A DNA stretch of 30,957 nt from DASYDU01 sp031403315 (GCA_031403315.1 JANNTD010000621.1:1-30957), one strand, 5' to 3'; shown: positions 8,173-16,592, numbered from the stretch's first letter. Notes: generated by a model from the letters alone, not told the origin. A program made the numbers and translations.

Positions 8173-8604
8173 TCAAATGCGAATGACCGCCGCCTGCTGT
8201 TGAATTTCTTCGAGCTGGTAGAGTCGCCCCTGGCCGCTGCCGGGACAAACCTTGCAGGTATCCGCCCAGTCTTCGGGCGTGCGAATGTTCGAATCCCAGA
8301 ACGGCCAGGTACGGCATTGCCGCGGCCTCGCGTTGTAGACGCCGCACTTGCGGCTCTTGTTGTCGAAGAACACGCAATCGCCATTCTCGTATTCGACAAG
8401 GCTCTTGCGAGCGCCGACCCGACGCACATTCTTGGCTTCAAAGTCCTCAACCGAAAGCTGCACAAGCGCCGCCAGCTTGGCGATTTCTTCGTTGTTGACC
8501 CACACGTATCCGGGCGACCCGGTGCAGCAATCACCGCAACCGCTGCAAGTGAACCGCAGGCCGTCCTTGTACCAGGGTTCTTTGTCGCGACTGTTGCCGG
8601 CCAT
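8173..8604 (-). CDS. YkgJ-family cysteine cluster protein
   Basis: A 143-aa soluble protein with the YkgJ/CxxCxxCC zinc- or iron-chelating signature. It has CSGCGDCCTGSPGYVW near the N-terminus, then YENGDCVFFDNKSRKCGVY and RPRQCRTWPFW, and a late CKVC pair, in the usual order for the family. The biochemical role is unproven in the literature I know; metal binding is family inference. ATG 8604 is preferred over the in-frame ATG at 8619 because AAGGA sits 7 bp upstream of it. It lies 26 bp after the cysteine desulfurase on the same strand, at the end of the molybdopterin-synthesis gene run, so it may be co-transcribed with a sulfur/Fe-S-related set. Confidence 0.87.
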   Translation of the reverse strand: MAGNSRDKEPWYKDGLRFTCSGCGDCCTGSPGYVWVNNEEIAKLAALVQLSVEDFEAKNVRRVGARKSLVEYENGDCVFFDNKSRKCGVYNARPRQCRTWPFWDSNIRTPEDWADTCKVCPGSGQGRLYQLEEIQQQAAVIRI

Positions 8605-8630
8605 GATTCGTTCCTTCATTTGGCGATGAA

Positions 8631-9809
8631 TTACTTTAGCGACACGCTGGCGACCTCTTCAAGCGCCGCGGCAACCGTGTCGATATCGTCGAGCGTCGTC
8701 GAGTAGCCGGGACTGATGCGGAGCGTACCGCCGCTCTCCGTGGTGCCGAGCGCCTCGTGCATCCGTGGAGCGCAGTGGAGTCCAGCTCGGCATTGGATGC
8801 GGTGCGACGCTTCGAGCACGGCGGCGAGTTCCTGCGGGTCGTAGCCGTCGACCGTGATGCTCACGACGCTCGTACGACTAGCCGTCGATTGTGGACCGTG
8901 AACCGTGAGGCCGCTCGTCTCGCGTAGCCGCTCGAGCAGCCGGGCCGTGAGCGCAGTATGGTGGGTGTGTATTGCCGCAATCGTCTTCCGCGCGAGAAAC
9001 TCACACGACGCGACCAGACCAGCGAGTCCAGGCAAGTTGTGATTGCCGGGCTCGTATTTGTCCGGCAGTTCGTCCGGCTGGCGGTCTTCGTCGCTGCGGG
9101 TGCCCGTGCCACCGTAGCGGAGCGGATTCAGCTCACGCTCTACTCCAGATCGAATGTATAGAACGCCAGTGCCCAACGGCGCTAGCAATCCCTTGTGCCC
9201 CGGCGCAGCGACGAGATCGACCTCCAATAGTGACACGTCGAGGGGCACGTGGCCGAGCGATTGGGCCGCGTCGACGAGGAACATTGCGCCATGCTCGCGG
9301 ACGATTCGGCCGATCGCCTCGATGGGCTGAATTGTGCCGGTGACATTCGAGGCGTGGATAACCGCAACGAGCCGCGTGTTGGGCCGCAATGCCGCGCGTA
9401 CGTCAGCGGGCGAGATCAAGCCCTCGCCGTCGCACGGCACATAGCTAGTATCGACTCCGATCTGCTCGCCGAGCGCTCGCAGCGGCCGCAACACGGAGTT
9501 ATGATCGCAGACCGTGGTCACGACATGGTCTCCCGGCCGCACGATACCGCGAATGGCGAGGTTCAGCACGTCGGTGCCGTTCAAACCAAACGCGATCTGC
9601 AGCGGATCGTCGGCGCCGATTAGTTCCGCGACGCCTTGCCGAGCGCGTTCGACGATTCGGTTCGACTCCATCGCCTCGCGATAGCCACTGCGGCCGTTCG
9701 GGGCGCCGATTTCGCGTTGGAAGTGGTCGACTGCGGCATAGACCGACTCCGGTTTTGGCCAGGTGGTGGCGGCATTGTCGAGATAGATACGGTGGTTCGT
9801 GGAATTCAT
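8631..9809 (-). CDS. Cysteine desulfurase-like class V aminotransferase
   Basis: A PLP enzyme that releases sulfur from cysteine as a protein-bound persulfide plus alanine. The 392-aa protein has YLDNAATTWPKP (9-20), His103 in CDHNSVLRP, Asp180 and Gln183 in LVDAAQSLGH, Lys206 in APGHKGLLAP (Schiff base) and Cys346 in CRAGLHCAP (persulfide cysteine). The C-terminus has the usual TLRISPGYSTTLDDID. It is closer to the SufS-like/Csd group, with its RxGxHCA motif, than to IscS. It lies 95 bp downstream of moaA on the same strand. A role in sulfur supply for the MoaD thiocarboxylate is plausible, since no suf or isc partner genes are adjacent, but general Fe-S or tRNA thiolation duty cannot be excluded. 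Confidence 0.9.
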   Translation of the reverse strand: MNSTNHRIYLDNAATTWPKPESVYAAVDHFQREIGAPNGRSGYREAMESNRIVERARQGVAELIGADDPLQIAFGLNGTDVLNLAIRGIVRPGDHVVTTVCDHNSVLRPLRALGEQIGVDTSYVPCDGEGLISPADVRAALRPNTRLVAVIHASNVTGTIQPIEAIGRIVREHGAMFLVDAAQSLGHVPLDVSLLEVDLVAAPGHKGLLAPLGTGVLYIRSGVERELNPLRYGGTGTRSDEDRQPDELPDKYEPGNHNLPGLAGLVASCEFLARKTIAAIHTHHTALTARLLERLRETSGLTVHGPQSTASRTSVVSITVDGYDPQELAAVLEASHRIQCRAGLHCAPRMHEALGTTESGGTLRISPGYSTTLDDIDTVAAALEEVASVSLK

Positions 9810-9862
9810 ACGTCTCGATTATACGGACGGTTAGCGCCGAGCAAAATGGTGCGAATTGTCCG

Positions 9863-9887
9863 CGCGTCGCAAGCGACGCGGCTAAAT
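9863..9887 (+). repeat. Short palindromic repeat (family C), copy 1
   Basis: CGCGTCGC-AA-GCGACGCG forms an 8-bp perfect stem, followed by GCTAAAT. The 23 bases at 9865-9887 are identical to 10914-10936, on the other side of moaA. A diverged copy lies at 27359-27381. It sits in the gap between moaA and the cysteine desulfurase gene. Confidence 0.7.
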
Positions 9888-9904
9888 ACACGCCGCAACT
9901 TGCG

Positions 9905-10906
9905 TCAACCACCGATTTGGTACATGGCCCGCTCGGGGCGGACGAAATCCTCGCTGCCGATGCCGTGTGCCGGGGCCTTGGCCCAGACGCAATCGCGGAC
10001 CAGCTCGGCGAGCTCGTCGTCGCTGCCACCCTCGCGCAGGAGCATTCGTGCGTCCCATTCCTTCGTCGAAAACAGGCAGTTGCGGACCCGGCCTTCGGCG
10101 GTGAGCCGCAATCGGTCGCAACCGCCACAGAACGGTTGCGAGACGGGCTGAATGAGTCCAATGCGGCCGCCCCCCGCGTAAACAAAGTCGGTCGCGGGTT
10201 GGCTGGGGTGCGGCGGTGCGACGGGCGTGAGCGGACCGAACTCGGCCTCGAGCGTGTGCCGGATCGTCTCGCCATCAAGCACATCGGCCGACTGCCAGTG
10301 CTGCTCGGCGTCCAGCGGCATGTATTCGATGAACCGCAACTCGAGGCCGCGATCGCGGGCAAAGCGGGCGAGCGGCACGATTTCGCTTTCGGTGAGCGAG
10401 CGGATCGCAATCGCGTTGAGCCGGATATTCTCAAAACCCGCGTCCTGCGCGGCGGCGATGCCGGCGAGCACGCGGTCGAGGCCGGGTCGGCGCGAGATTT
10501 TTTGAAAGGTTTCTTCGTCGAGCGTGTCGAGGCTGATGTTGAGCCGCCGGAGGCCCGCGCTGCGCAGCGCGACCGCCTGTTCGGCGAGCAGGATGCCGTT
10601 GGTCGTGAGCGCGAGATCTTCGATGCTGGGAAGTGCCGCCAATTGTTCCACAAGTTGCGATAGGCCGGTCCGAACAAGTGGTTCGCCACCCGTCAATCGC
10701 AGCCGCCGCACGCCCATTTGTGCGACGACGCGGACAAACCGCGTGATCTCCTCAAACGACAAGATTTCGTGCCGCGGCTTGAAGCGGATGTTCTCATCCG
10801 GCATGCAGTAGAAGCAGCGAATGTTGCAGCGATCAGTAACGCTGATCCGCAAGCTGCGATGCACTCGGCCGAGGCGGTCGACTAGAGGTAATAGGTTGGA
10901 AATCAT
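9905..10906 (-). CDS. moaA: GTP 3',8-cyclase, molybdenum cofactor synthesis
   Basis: A radical SAM enzyme that rearranges GTP to 3',8-cyclo-7,8-dihydro-GTP, the first step of molybdopterin synthesis. The 333-aa protein (ATG 10906; the upstream frame start is TTG inside a repeat) has Cys27-x3-Cys31-x2-Cys34 in VTDRCNIRCFYCMP for the SAM-binding 4Fe-4S cluster and LRLTGGEPL for SAM contact. It has FCGGCDRLRLTAEGRVRNCLF-type C-terminal cysteines for the second cluster. It ends in ...YQIGG; the Gly-Gly tail is required in MoaA enzymes. It lies 24 bp downstream of moaE. No moaC is in the window, so the partner that makes cPMP is elsewhere. Confidence 0.96.
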   Translation of the reverse strand: MISNLLPLVDRLGRVHRSLRISVTDRCNIRCFYCMPDENIRFKPRHEILSFEEITRFVRVVAQMGVRRLRLTGGEPLVRTGLSQLVEQLAALPSIEDLALTTNGILLAEQAVALRSAGLRRLNISLDTLDEETFQKISRRPGLDRVLAGIAAAQDAGFENIRLNAIAIRSLTESEIVPLARFARDRGLELRFIEYMPLDAEQHWQSADVLDGETIRHTLEAEFGPLTPVAPPHPSQPATDFVYAGGGRIGLIQPVSQPFCGGCDRLRLTAEGRVRNCLFSTKEWDARMLLREGGSDDELAELVRDCVWAKAPAHGIGSEDFVRPERAMYQIGG

Positions 10907-10913
10907 AGTAGCT

Positions 10914-10936
10914 CGTCGCAAGCGACGCGGCTAAAT
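10914..10936 (+). repeat. Short palindromic repeat (family C), copy 2
   Basis: Identical over 23 bases to 9865-9887. Its GGCTAAAT end overlaps the moaE stop codon (10931-10933, read as TAG on the minus strand), so insertion or conversion of the repeat appears to have supplied or replaced the end of moaE. The palindromic core is CGTCGC-AA-GCGACG. Confidence 0.7.
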
Positions 10937-11341
10937 GGGGTGGACCCACTCGCTGGTGCCGTCGGCCCAGTGTTCTTGCTTCCAAATCGGCACGTCGCGT
11001 TTGAGCGTGTCGATCAACCACTCGCCCGCGGCGAAGGCGTCGGCACGGTGCGGCGTGCTGACGACGATCGCCACGCTCGCCTCGGCGAGTGGCACGCGGC
11101 CCAAGCGGTGGACCAGGATACATTCTACCAAGGGCCAGCGGCAGCGGGCTTCGGCCTCCAGGTCCGCCAATTTTTTCTCCGCCATTCCGTCGTAAGCTTC
11201 GTAGTTGAGCGCCAAGGTCCGCCGCCCGTCGGACAGTTCGCGCGTCGTACCGAGGAACAGCACGACTGCTCCGGCCTCCGGCCGCGACGCCTTGGCCAGC
11301 AAGGCACTGCAATCGATCGGTTGGTTCGTCAATTCGATCAT
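10931..11341 (-). CDS. moaE: Molybdopterin synthase catalytic subunit
   Basis: With MoaD it inserts two sulfurs into cyclic pyranopterin monophosphate to form molybdopterin. The 136-aa product (ATG 11341; the frame also allows a TTG one codon upstream) has GAVVLFLGTTRELSDGR, LNYEAYDGMAEKKL, the HRLGRVPLAEASVAIVVSTP core and HRADAFAAGEWLIDTLKRDV. It ends with the catalytic PIWKQEHWADGTSEWVHP, in which Lys binds the pterin. Length is somewhat short compared with E. coli (150 aa), because the C-terminus ends right after WVHPI, inside a copy of repeat family C. It lies 24 bp downstream of moaD and 24 bp upstream of moaA. Confidence 0.95.
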   Translation of the reverse strand: MIELTNQPIDCSALLAKASRPEAGAVVLFLGTTRELSDGRRTLALNYEAYDGMAEKKLADLEAEARCRWPLVECILVHRLGRVPLAEASVAIVVSTPHRADAFAAGEWLIDTLKRDVPIWKQEHWADGTSEWVHPI

Positions 11342-11365
11342 CAAACGCTCGAATGGCCTGTGGCC

Positions 11366-11611
11366 CTATCCGCCACTCACCGGCGGGATCAGCGCGATTT
11401 CGGATTGTTCATTCACCGCAGCGTCACTCGTCGCAAACTCCGCATTCACGGCCCAACGCGCATGCGGCAGAATTCTTTCCACGGCGGGAATCGCGGCCAA
11501 CAGCGCTCGCTCGATGTCGACCAGCGTCGCACCGTCGCAGACCTCGACGGCCACTTCGCTCGCGCCCGCCAATTCGCGGGCCGCCGCAAACAGTTTCACT
11601 CGGACCGTCAT
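11366..11611 (-). CDS. moaD: Molybdopterin synthase sulfur carrier subunit
   Basis: A small ubiquitin-like carrier whose C-terminal Gly-Gly is adenylated and thiocarboxylated, then delivers sulfur to MoaE. The 81-aa protein begins MTVRVKLFAAARELAG and ends IALIPPVSGG, the exact MoaD architecture. Its ATG (11609-11611) overlaps the stop of the upstream FAD/Fe-S gene in an ATGA arrangement, indicating translational coupling. The activating enzyme MoeB is not in the window. Confidence 0.95.
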   Translation of the reverse strand: MTVRVKLFAAARELAGASEVAVEVCDGATLVDIERALLAAIPAVERILPHARWAVNAEFATSDAAVNEQSEIALIPPVSGG

Positions 11612-14598
11612 GTCACCACCAGCCGCTTTCCCTGGGCTCGCACCAGCGTCGCCAGTTCCGGCATCAGGCCATAGGCGAGCGCGAGCAGTTTCACCGGGTG
11701 GATCGTCGGCTTGGTGGTCCCCTGCTCCATCTGGATTTTACACGTGCTGCATTCGGTCATGCCAACCTGAAACGAGCCGGTGCGGACGGCGTCGATCAAT
11801 TCGAACCCCGCCCGCAGGCTGGCCCGGTAATTCTGCCGCTTGATCCCGTAGAGGCCAGCGATGCCGCTGCAGCCTTTTTCGACGCGGGTCACCCGGACAC
11901 CTGGCACGAGCCGCAGCAAGTTCTCGGCCGGGGCTCCCACGCCCAGCGCCCGCAGATGGCACGGCATATGGTAGCCGACCGAAATCCGCTGCGGTTGGAA
12001 GCCGAGCTTCAACTTGCCGTTTTGGTGCAATTGCCACAAGTAGTGGCAGGCATCGAACGAATTCTGGGCCACCGTGACGGCATCTTCATCATCGTCGAGA
12101 ATCGTCGGATATTCGCGCGTCAGGGCGAGCACGGCCGAAGGCTCCGTGGCGATCACCTTGTATCCCTGCCGCACCGCCTCAGCTAACAGCGCGACGTTTC
12201 GCTGCGCAATCAGCCGCGCCGGTTCGAGCACGCCCTGCGAGATCATCGGCATCGCGGCCTCTTGTTGATCCGTGGGCACAAACACACCCACTCCGTTGTG
12301 CCGCAACACGGCGACCAGCGCGTCGGCCAGTTGCGTGTCGAAGTGATTGGCGTACGTGTCGACGAAATAAACGACCTTTTCTCCCTGCCGGCGGCCGCTC
12401 TGACTGAGCCGACGCATCGTGGCATTCTTGAGAAAACTGCGCCGCGCCAGCCGCGGCAGCTTGCGACCCTGGGCGACGCCGAGGACTCGCTCGAGCAGCC
12501 AACGGGATTGCGGATTGGCGAGTGCCCAATTGGCGACGCCGGGCAGTCGACCGGCGAGCGCCGCCAGCGAGTCGATCCGCACCAAGAGCCGATCGTGGAA
12601 CGACAGGCCGTTCGTGCGGACGTACGTCGCCTTGGCCTCCATCATCAGTTTGGGAATATCGACGTTGGCCGGACATTCCAACCGGCACATGTGGCAGTGG
12701 ACGCACAGGTCGGCAACCTTCTTGCACGCATCCTCGAGCATCACGTCGGGCGGCAATCGACCGGTGAGCATCCCGCGAACCAGGTTCGCCTTCGCCCGCG
12801 GCGACGCCTCCTCACGCGGCGAAAGGCGAAAGATCGGACACATCCGCACGTCGGGCGACGTGGACCGGCACGCACCACAGCCGTTGCACAGGCGGGCGGC
12901 GTCCATCAACTCTTCTGGTTGCCAACGCAGTTGCAGCGCGAACGGCCCCTCCGTGCGGCTGTTCGTTTCGGCTGCCGCATCGGTTGCCGCTTGCTGTGCC
13001 TGGTGCATCGTCATCGGCCGCAGATTGTGCGTCATCCGCGTCGGCGCCAGCGGCACAACCTTGCCTGGATTGAGCAATCCCTGCGGATCGAAAATCTGCT
13101 TGAGCTCGCGGAACACGTTCATGAGTGGTCCGAATTGTCCGCTCAGGAAGGGCGTGCGGCTGAGTCCGTCGCCGTGCTCGCCGCTGATCGTGCCGCCCAA
13201 GAGCCAGACTTTTTCGTAGAGCTCCGCGGCCAGAGTTTCGAGCGTCGCCACGTCGTCGGAGCTAGCGAGATCGAGAAAGGGGCGGATGTGAAGCTGGCCG
13301 TGGCCGGCGTGCCCGAACAGCGACGCTGTGACTTGCAGCCGCTTGAAGGTGTCCTGCACGTGCTTCAGAAAGACCGGGAGTGCCGCCGGGGGCACCGCCA
13401 TGTCTTCGATGCATGGCACCGGGCGCGTTGTGCCCTGGAGTCGATAGAGTGTCGGTACGAATCGCCGGGCGAGGCCCCAATAGAGTTGGAAGTCGCTCTC
13501 GTCTTCGGCGACAAGCGCCGCCGCGGCCAGGCCAGTCTTGAATTGGACGATCTCGACGATTTCATCGAGCTTGGCCCGCACGTCGGCAGCCGACTCACCA
13601 TGTTGCTCGACCAGCAACACCGCCTCCGCTTCGCCGGGGATCAAGAGCTCGTACCGCACGTCGCTCTCGCGCGCCAGGTTGAGGTGCCGGCGGTCCATCA
13701 AGTCGCACGCCACCGGCTCGAGTGGCAGGAGCTCCAACACCGCGTTAGCCGCTTTGTCGAGGCTGTCGAACAACAGCAGCACGCAACCGCGATGGACCGG
13801 CAGCGGATCGACTGTCAGCGTGGCGTCTACGATCAGGGCCAGCGTTCCCTCGCTTCCCACGAGCAGCTTGGCGAGGTCGAGCTGTCCGTCCACGAGCACA
13901 TCGTCGAGAGTGTATCCGCTGCGATTCACCAGGCTCTTGGGCCGGTAGTCGGCGATCAATTTGGCGTGTCGCTCGATCAGCCCAGCCACGGAATGCACGA
14001 GATGATCCAACCGCGTCGCCGGGCAGCTTTCGCCGGCGGAATTGTCGATTTTCGGCACGGGATGGCGGCCGACTTTGAGCACGTCGCCATCGGCGAGCAC
14101 GATCTTGAGAGCTTCGACGTGGCGGCGGGCCGAGCCGTATTTCCGCCAGTGGCTGCCGCCGGCGTCGATCGCCACGACACTGCCCATCGTGGTCACGTGG
14201 CTCATGGCCGGATCCGGGCCGAACACCAGCCCCTTGGTGGCAAGGAATCGATTCAGCGTGGCGAGCACCACGCCAGCTTGCACCCGCGCCCGCTCGCCCT
14301 CGACGGTCAGGATCCGGCGGAAGAAGCGCGAGAAATCGACCACAATCCCGCGGCCAAGCGACTCGCCCGCCAAACCCGATCCGGCGCCACGCGGATAGAT
14401 CGGAATCTTGTTCTCCGCCGCGTACTGCACCGTGGCGACGACGTCCTTGACCGATCGCGGTCGCACCACGCCGAGCGGGCGAATCTCATAGATGCTGGCG
14501 TCGGTCGAGTAGAGCTGCGTGTAGAGATCGTCGCAACGGACTTCGCCTCGCAGCACGCCCCGCAGGTCCTCCTCGATTCGCTGGTTCTCTGGGTCCAT
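11608..14598 (-). CDS. Fused FAD-linked oxidase / 4Fe-4S oxidoreductase (GlcD-GlcF or D-lactate dehydrogenase type)
   Basis: A 996-aa fusion. Residues ~40-265 form a PCMH-type FAD-binding domain (YPRGAGSGLAGES at 68-80, VVAIDAGGSH at 141-150, VGSEGTLALI at 247-256). Residues ~270-515 form the FAD-oxidase C-terminal domain (GHAGHGQLHIRP at 429-440, GEHGDGL at 473-479, FDPQGLLNPGKV at 503-514). Two 4Fe-4S motifs follow: C571xxCxxC577x9CP and C632xxCxxCxxxC642P. The last third has CCG-type cysteines (Cys880, Cys910, Cys950, Cys953). The layout matches enzymes oxidising 2-hydroxyacids (glycolate, D-lactate) and passing electrons to quinone. Substrate is unknown. ATG 14598 is chosen over the upstream 14706 because the extension overlaps the next gene and lacks homology. 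It is translationally coupled to moaD. Confidence 0.91.
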   Translation of the reverse strand: MDPENQRIEEDLRGVLRGEVRCDDLYTQLYSTDASIYEIRPLGVVRPRSVKDVVATVQYAAENKIPIYPRGAGSGLAGESLGRGIVVDFSRFFRRILTVEGERARVQAGVVLATLNRFLATKGLVFGPDPAMSHVTTMGSVVAIDAGGSHWRKYGSARRHVEALKIVLADGDVLKVGRHPVPKIDNSAGESCPATRLDHLVHSVAGLIERHAKLIADYRPKSLVNRSGYTLDDVLVDGQLDLAKLLVGSEGTLALIVDATLTVDPLPVHRGCVLLLFDSLDKAANAVLELLPLEPVACDLMDRRHLNLARESDVRYELLIPGEAEAVLLVEQHGESAADVRAKLDEIVEIVQFKTGLAAAALVAEDESDFQLYWGLARRFVPTLYRLQGTTRPVPCIEDMAVPPAALPVFLKHVQDTFKRLQVTASLFGHAGHGQLHIRPFLDLASSDDVATLETLAAELYEKVWLLGGTISGEHGDGLSRTPFLSGQFGPLMNVFRELKQIFDPQGLLNPGKVVPLAPTRMTHNLRPMTMHQAQQAATDAAAETNSRTEGPFALQLRWQPEELMDAARLCNGCGACRSTSPDVRMCPIFRLSPREEASPRAKANLVRGMLTGRLPPDVMLEDACKKVADLCVHCHMCRLECPANVDIPKLMMEAKATYVRTNGLSFHDRLLVRIDSLAALAGRLPGVANWALANPQSRWLLERVLGVAQGRKLPRLARRSFLKNATMRRLSQSGRRQGEKVVYFVDTYANHFDTQLADALVAVLRHNGVGVFVPTDQQEAAMPMISQGVLEPARLIAQRNVALLAEAVRQGYKVIATEPSAVLALTREYPTILDDDEDAVTVAQNSFDACHYLWQLHQNGKLKLGFQPQRISVGYHMPCHLRALGVGAPAENLLRLVPGVRVTRVEKGCSGIAGLYGIKRQNYRASLRAGFELIDAVRTGSFQVGMTECSTCKIQMEQGTTKPTIHPVKLLALAYGLMPELATLVRAQGKRLVVT

Positions 14599-14659
14599 CG
14601 ATGAGGTGCCAAATTGGATGGACAAGTGGGATGAAAAGGTGCGGAGCTCCCGTTCCGCA

Positions 14660-15139
14660 TTACATCGTGGCGGCGGGCGTCGAGCGTTCCTGCAATCGAG
14701 CGGCAAGCTGACGGTAGCGCTCGTGCGTCTCGAGGTCGAACCCGCCGTGTCGCTCGATCTCGCGGGCGCCGCGGTACTGGGCGTGGCAGCGGTAGCAGGT
14801 CAGCGATTCGCCCATCACCAGGTATAAAACAAGATCGACCAGTGCCGTCGCGAACAGGATCGCAAACGTCCAAAACACCTGGTAATTTGCCCAGGCGACG
14901 CTGCTGGCGACGAAACCGATGACCACTAGCGCCACCCCCAGCTTCTGCGGAAAATCCTTGCGCGCGAAGAGCTCAGTGCTCGGACAAACCAGACAGCGCT
15001 CGATCCGCTCGTCCGACACCGCGCCGTCGGGAATCTTTAGTTGCCGCGAACACTGGGGGCACCCGAGTTCGGTCGACGCGGCGGTGAAGGCCGTGCGGAC
15101 TGTCGTTTTGCAAGCGGGGCAACGGTAGGTGACGTTCAT
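14660..15139 (-). CDS. Zinc-ribbon membrane protein, unknown function
   Basis: A 159-aa protein. Residues 1-60 have paired cysteines YRCPACKT (Cys7/Cys10), GCPQCSRQL (Cys27/Cys30) and a third pair in ERCLVCPS, consistent with zinc-ribbon folding. Two hydrophobic segments follow (LGVALVVIGFVASSVAWA and FWTFAILFATALVDLVLYLV). A fourth pair, CYRCHAQYRGA, and a charged helix (HERYRQLAARLQERS) come after the membrane. I do not know a named family. It lies 61 bp upstream of the FAD/Fe-S oxidoreductase on the same strand and may be the first gene of the moa-containing transcript. A role in electron transfer or assembly is only contextual speculation. Confidence 0.78.
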   Translation of the reverse strand: MNVTYRCPACKTTVRTAFTAASTELGCPQCSRQLKIPDGAVSDERIERCLVCPSTELFARKDFPQKLGVALVVIGFVASSVAWANYQVFWTFAILFATALVDLVLYLVMGESLTCYRCHAQYRGAREIERHGGFDLETHERYRQLAARLQERSTPAATM

Positions 15140-15182
15140 GGAAACAATTGCTGGACGTGCTTTGTTCGGTGCGGGCTCTCAA

Positions 15183-15911
15183 TTATAGCGGAAAGGCCGA
15201 CTCGGCCGACAGGAGGAGTCCCGTCAATTCGCCGACGAACACGCCGATCACCGCGACGTAGAGGATTCCCGTGGCACTCTGGGTATTGGGAATCTTGAGC
15301 GTCTGCCAGGTCATCCAAACTAGTGCCAGAACTCCGATCAGGCCGAACGACCAACGGAGCACCACGAACAAGAGCCAACTGAAGGACACTTCGTCGGCAG
15401 ATCTCATTTGTCCGACGAGGCCGACCGAGCAAACGACGATTTGGGCCGCCACTGCGAGCGCGATCAGCAGCAGCAAGCGCCGCAGCGGTTCCAACTCCAT
15501 TCCGGGCGAGTTGAGGTACCAGTGGCCCAACAGCATCGCAGCCAGCGTCAAGCCCAAGACCAATCCCGAGGTCACCACGGATACAGCCGACAACAGTCCC
15601 GGTCCTTCCCCAACGCAAGCGGCGACGAGCGAGCACGCCACCACGAGCCACAGTGTCACGACACCGGCTCGCTTCGCCTCATAGAGCCAGCAGACCGAAC
15701 CGACATAGCTCAGCACCGCCGCAGCCGCCGCTAGCGATGCCACGAGCGGTGACACTCCCATCGCCACCAACGCCGCGAGCGTGGTGAGCCCCAGTATCAC
15801 GTAGAGATGATTACGAAAGTAACCGCTCGATACCAGTCGCGGCGAAGTCACCGCCATGCCGACTGCCAGACCGAACGAGAGCCGCAACAGGAACTGCGTG
15901 AGAAGCAACAT
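15183..15911 (-). CDS. Polytopic membrane protein, unknown function
   Basis: A 242-aa strongly hydrophobic protein with about seven membrane segments spread along its length. It starts MLLLTQFLLRLSFGLAVGMA and contains a distinctive loop, MLLGHWYLNSPGMELEPL, between two helices. I recognise no catalytic motif. The His-Trp-Tyr/Pro loop looks conserved-type rather than random, but its role is unknown. The gene starts 18 bp downstream of folE on the same strand, so the two are probably co-transcribed. It ends 43 bp before the zinc-ribbon membrane gene. Confidence 0.78.
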   Translation of the reverse strand: MLLLTQFLLRLSFGLAVGMAVTSPRLVSSGYFRNHLYVILGLTTLAALVAMGVSPLVASLAAAAAVLSYVGSVCWLYEAKRAGVVTLWLVVACSLVAACVGEGPGLLSAVSVVTSGLVLGLTLAAMLLGHWYLNSPGMELEPLRRLLLLIALAVAAQIVVCSVGLVGQMRSADEVSFSWLLFVVLRWSFGLIGVLALVWMTWQTLKIPNTQSATGILYVAVIGVFVGELTGLLLSAESAFPL

Positions 15912-15929
15912 GCGCGTGAAATGCTACGC

Positions 15930-16592
15930 TCACCGCCGGTTGCCGTAGATGAGATTCATCACTTCCGCGCGGCTGGAGAGGCTCGAGCGGAAGACGCCCT
16001 TCATCGCCGAGGTGACGCAGACGCTGCCCGGCTTGCGGACGCCGCGAATTGTCATGCAACTATGCGTCGCCTCGATCACCACCGCGACGCCCTTCACATC
16101 GAGCTCCTCGATCAAGAGGTTCGCCAGGTCTTCGGTCATCCGCTCTTGCACCTGCGGCCGATGGGAAACGACTTCGACCACGCGGGCGAGTTTGCTCAAG
16201 CCGACGACCTTGCCGTTGGGAATGTAGCCGATGTGGGCCACACCCGAGAACGGCAGCATGTGGTGCTCGCACATGCTGTCGAAGCTGATGTCGCGGACGA
16301 GCACCATTTCGTCGTACTTTTCGGTGAAGAACTTCTGCAGATGCGTCCGCGGGTTTTTGTGCAAGCCGGAAAACATCTCGGCGTACATCTTTGCCACGCG
16401 GCGCGGTGTCTCGCGCAAGCCCTCGCGATTCGGATCCTCGCCGACGGCCGCAAGAATCTCGCGCACTGCCCGTTCGATTCGCGGCAAATCGACTTGCCAT
16501 TCGATCGGCTTGTCTTCCGCGTCGGCCAGTTCGCCGTCGAGGCTGCCGACGTCGGACGCCCGATCGCTGGTGATTACGTTGGAATGAGTCAT
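15930..16592 (-). CDS. folE: GTP cyclohydrolase I
   Basis: Converts GTP to 7,8-dihydroneopterin triphosphate, the first step toward tetrahydrofolate (and queuosine). The 220-aa product has the FolE signature DSMCEHHMLPFSGVAHIGYI with the zinc Cys and His, then HRPQVQERMTEDLA, and CMTIRGVRKPGSVCVTSAM with the second zinc Cys. An N-terminal extension of about 35 residues precedes IEWQVDLPRIERAVREIL; this is common and variable. ATG 16592 is chosen: the longer frame starts with TTG, and AAAGG sits 5 bp upstream of the ATG. A promoter of TTGACG-18-TAAGAT type lies at 16651-16680. Confidence 0.96.
   Translation of the reverse strand: MTHSNVITSDRASDVGSLDGELADAEDKPIEWQVDLPRIERAVREILAAVGEDPNREGLRETPRRVAKMYAEMFSGLHKNPRTHLQKFFTEKYDEMVLVRDISFDSMCEHHMLPFSGVAHIGYIPNGKVVGLSKLARVVEVVSHRPQVQERMTEDLANLLIEELDVKGVAVVIEATHSCMTIRGVRKPGSVCVTSAMKGVFRSSLSSRAEVMNLIYGNRR

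Noticed and set aside
12262..14604. 780-codon plus-strand frame
   Set aside because: It is fully antisense to the FAD/4Fe-4S oxidoreductase, whose domains and cysteine motifs are unambiguous; the plus frame has His/Arg/Gln-rich composition typical of GC-rich shadow frames.
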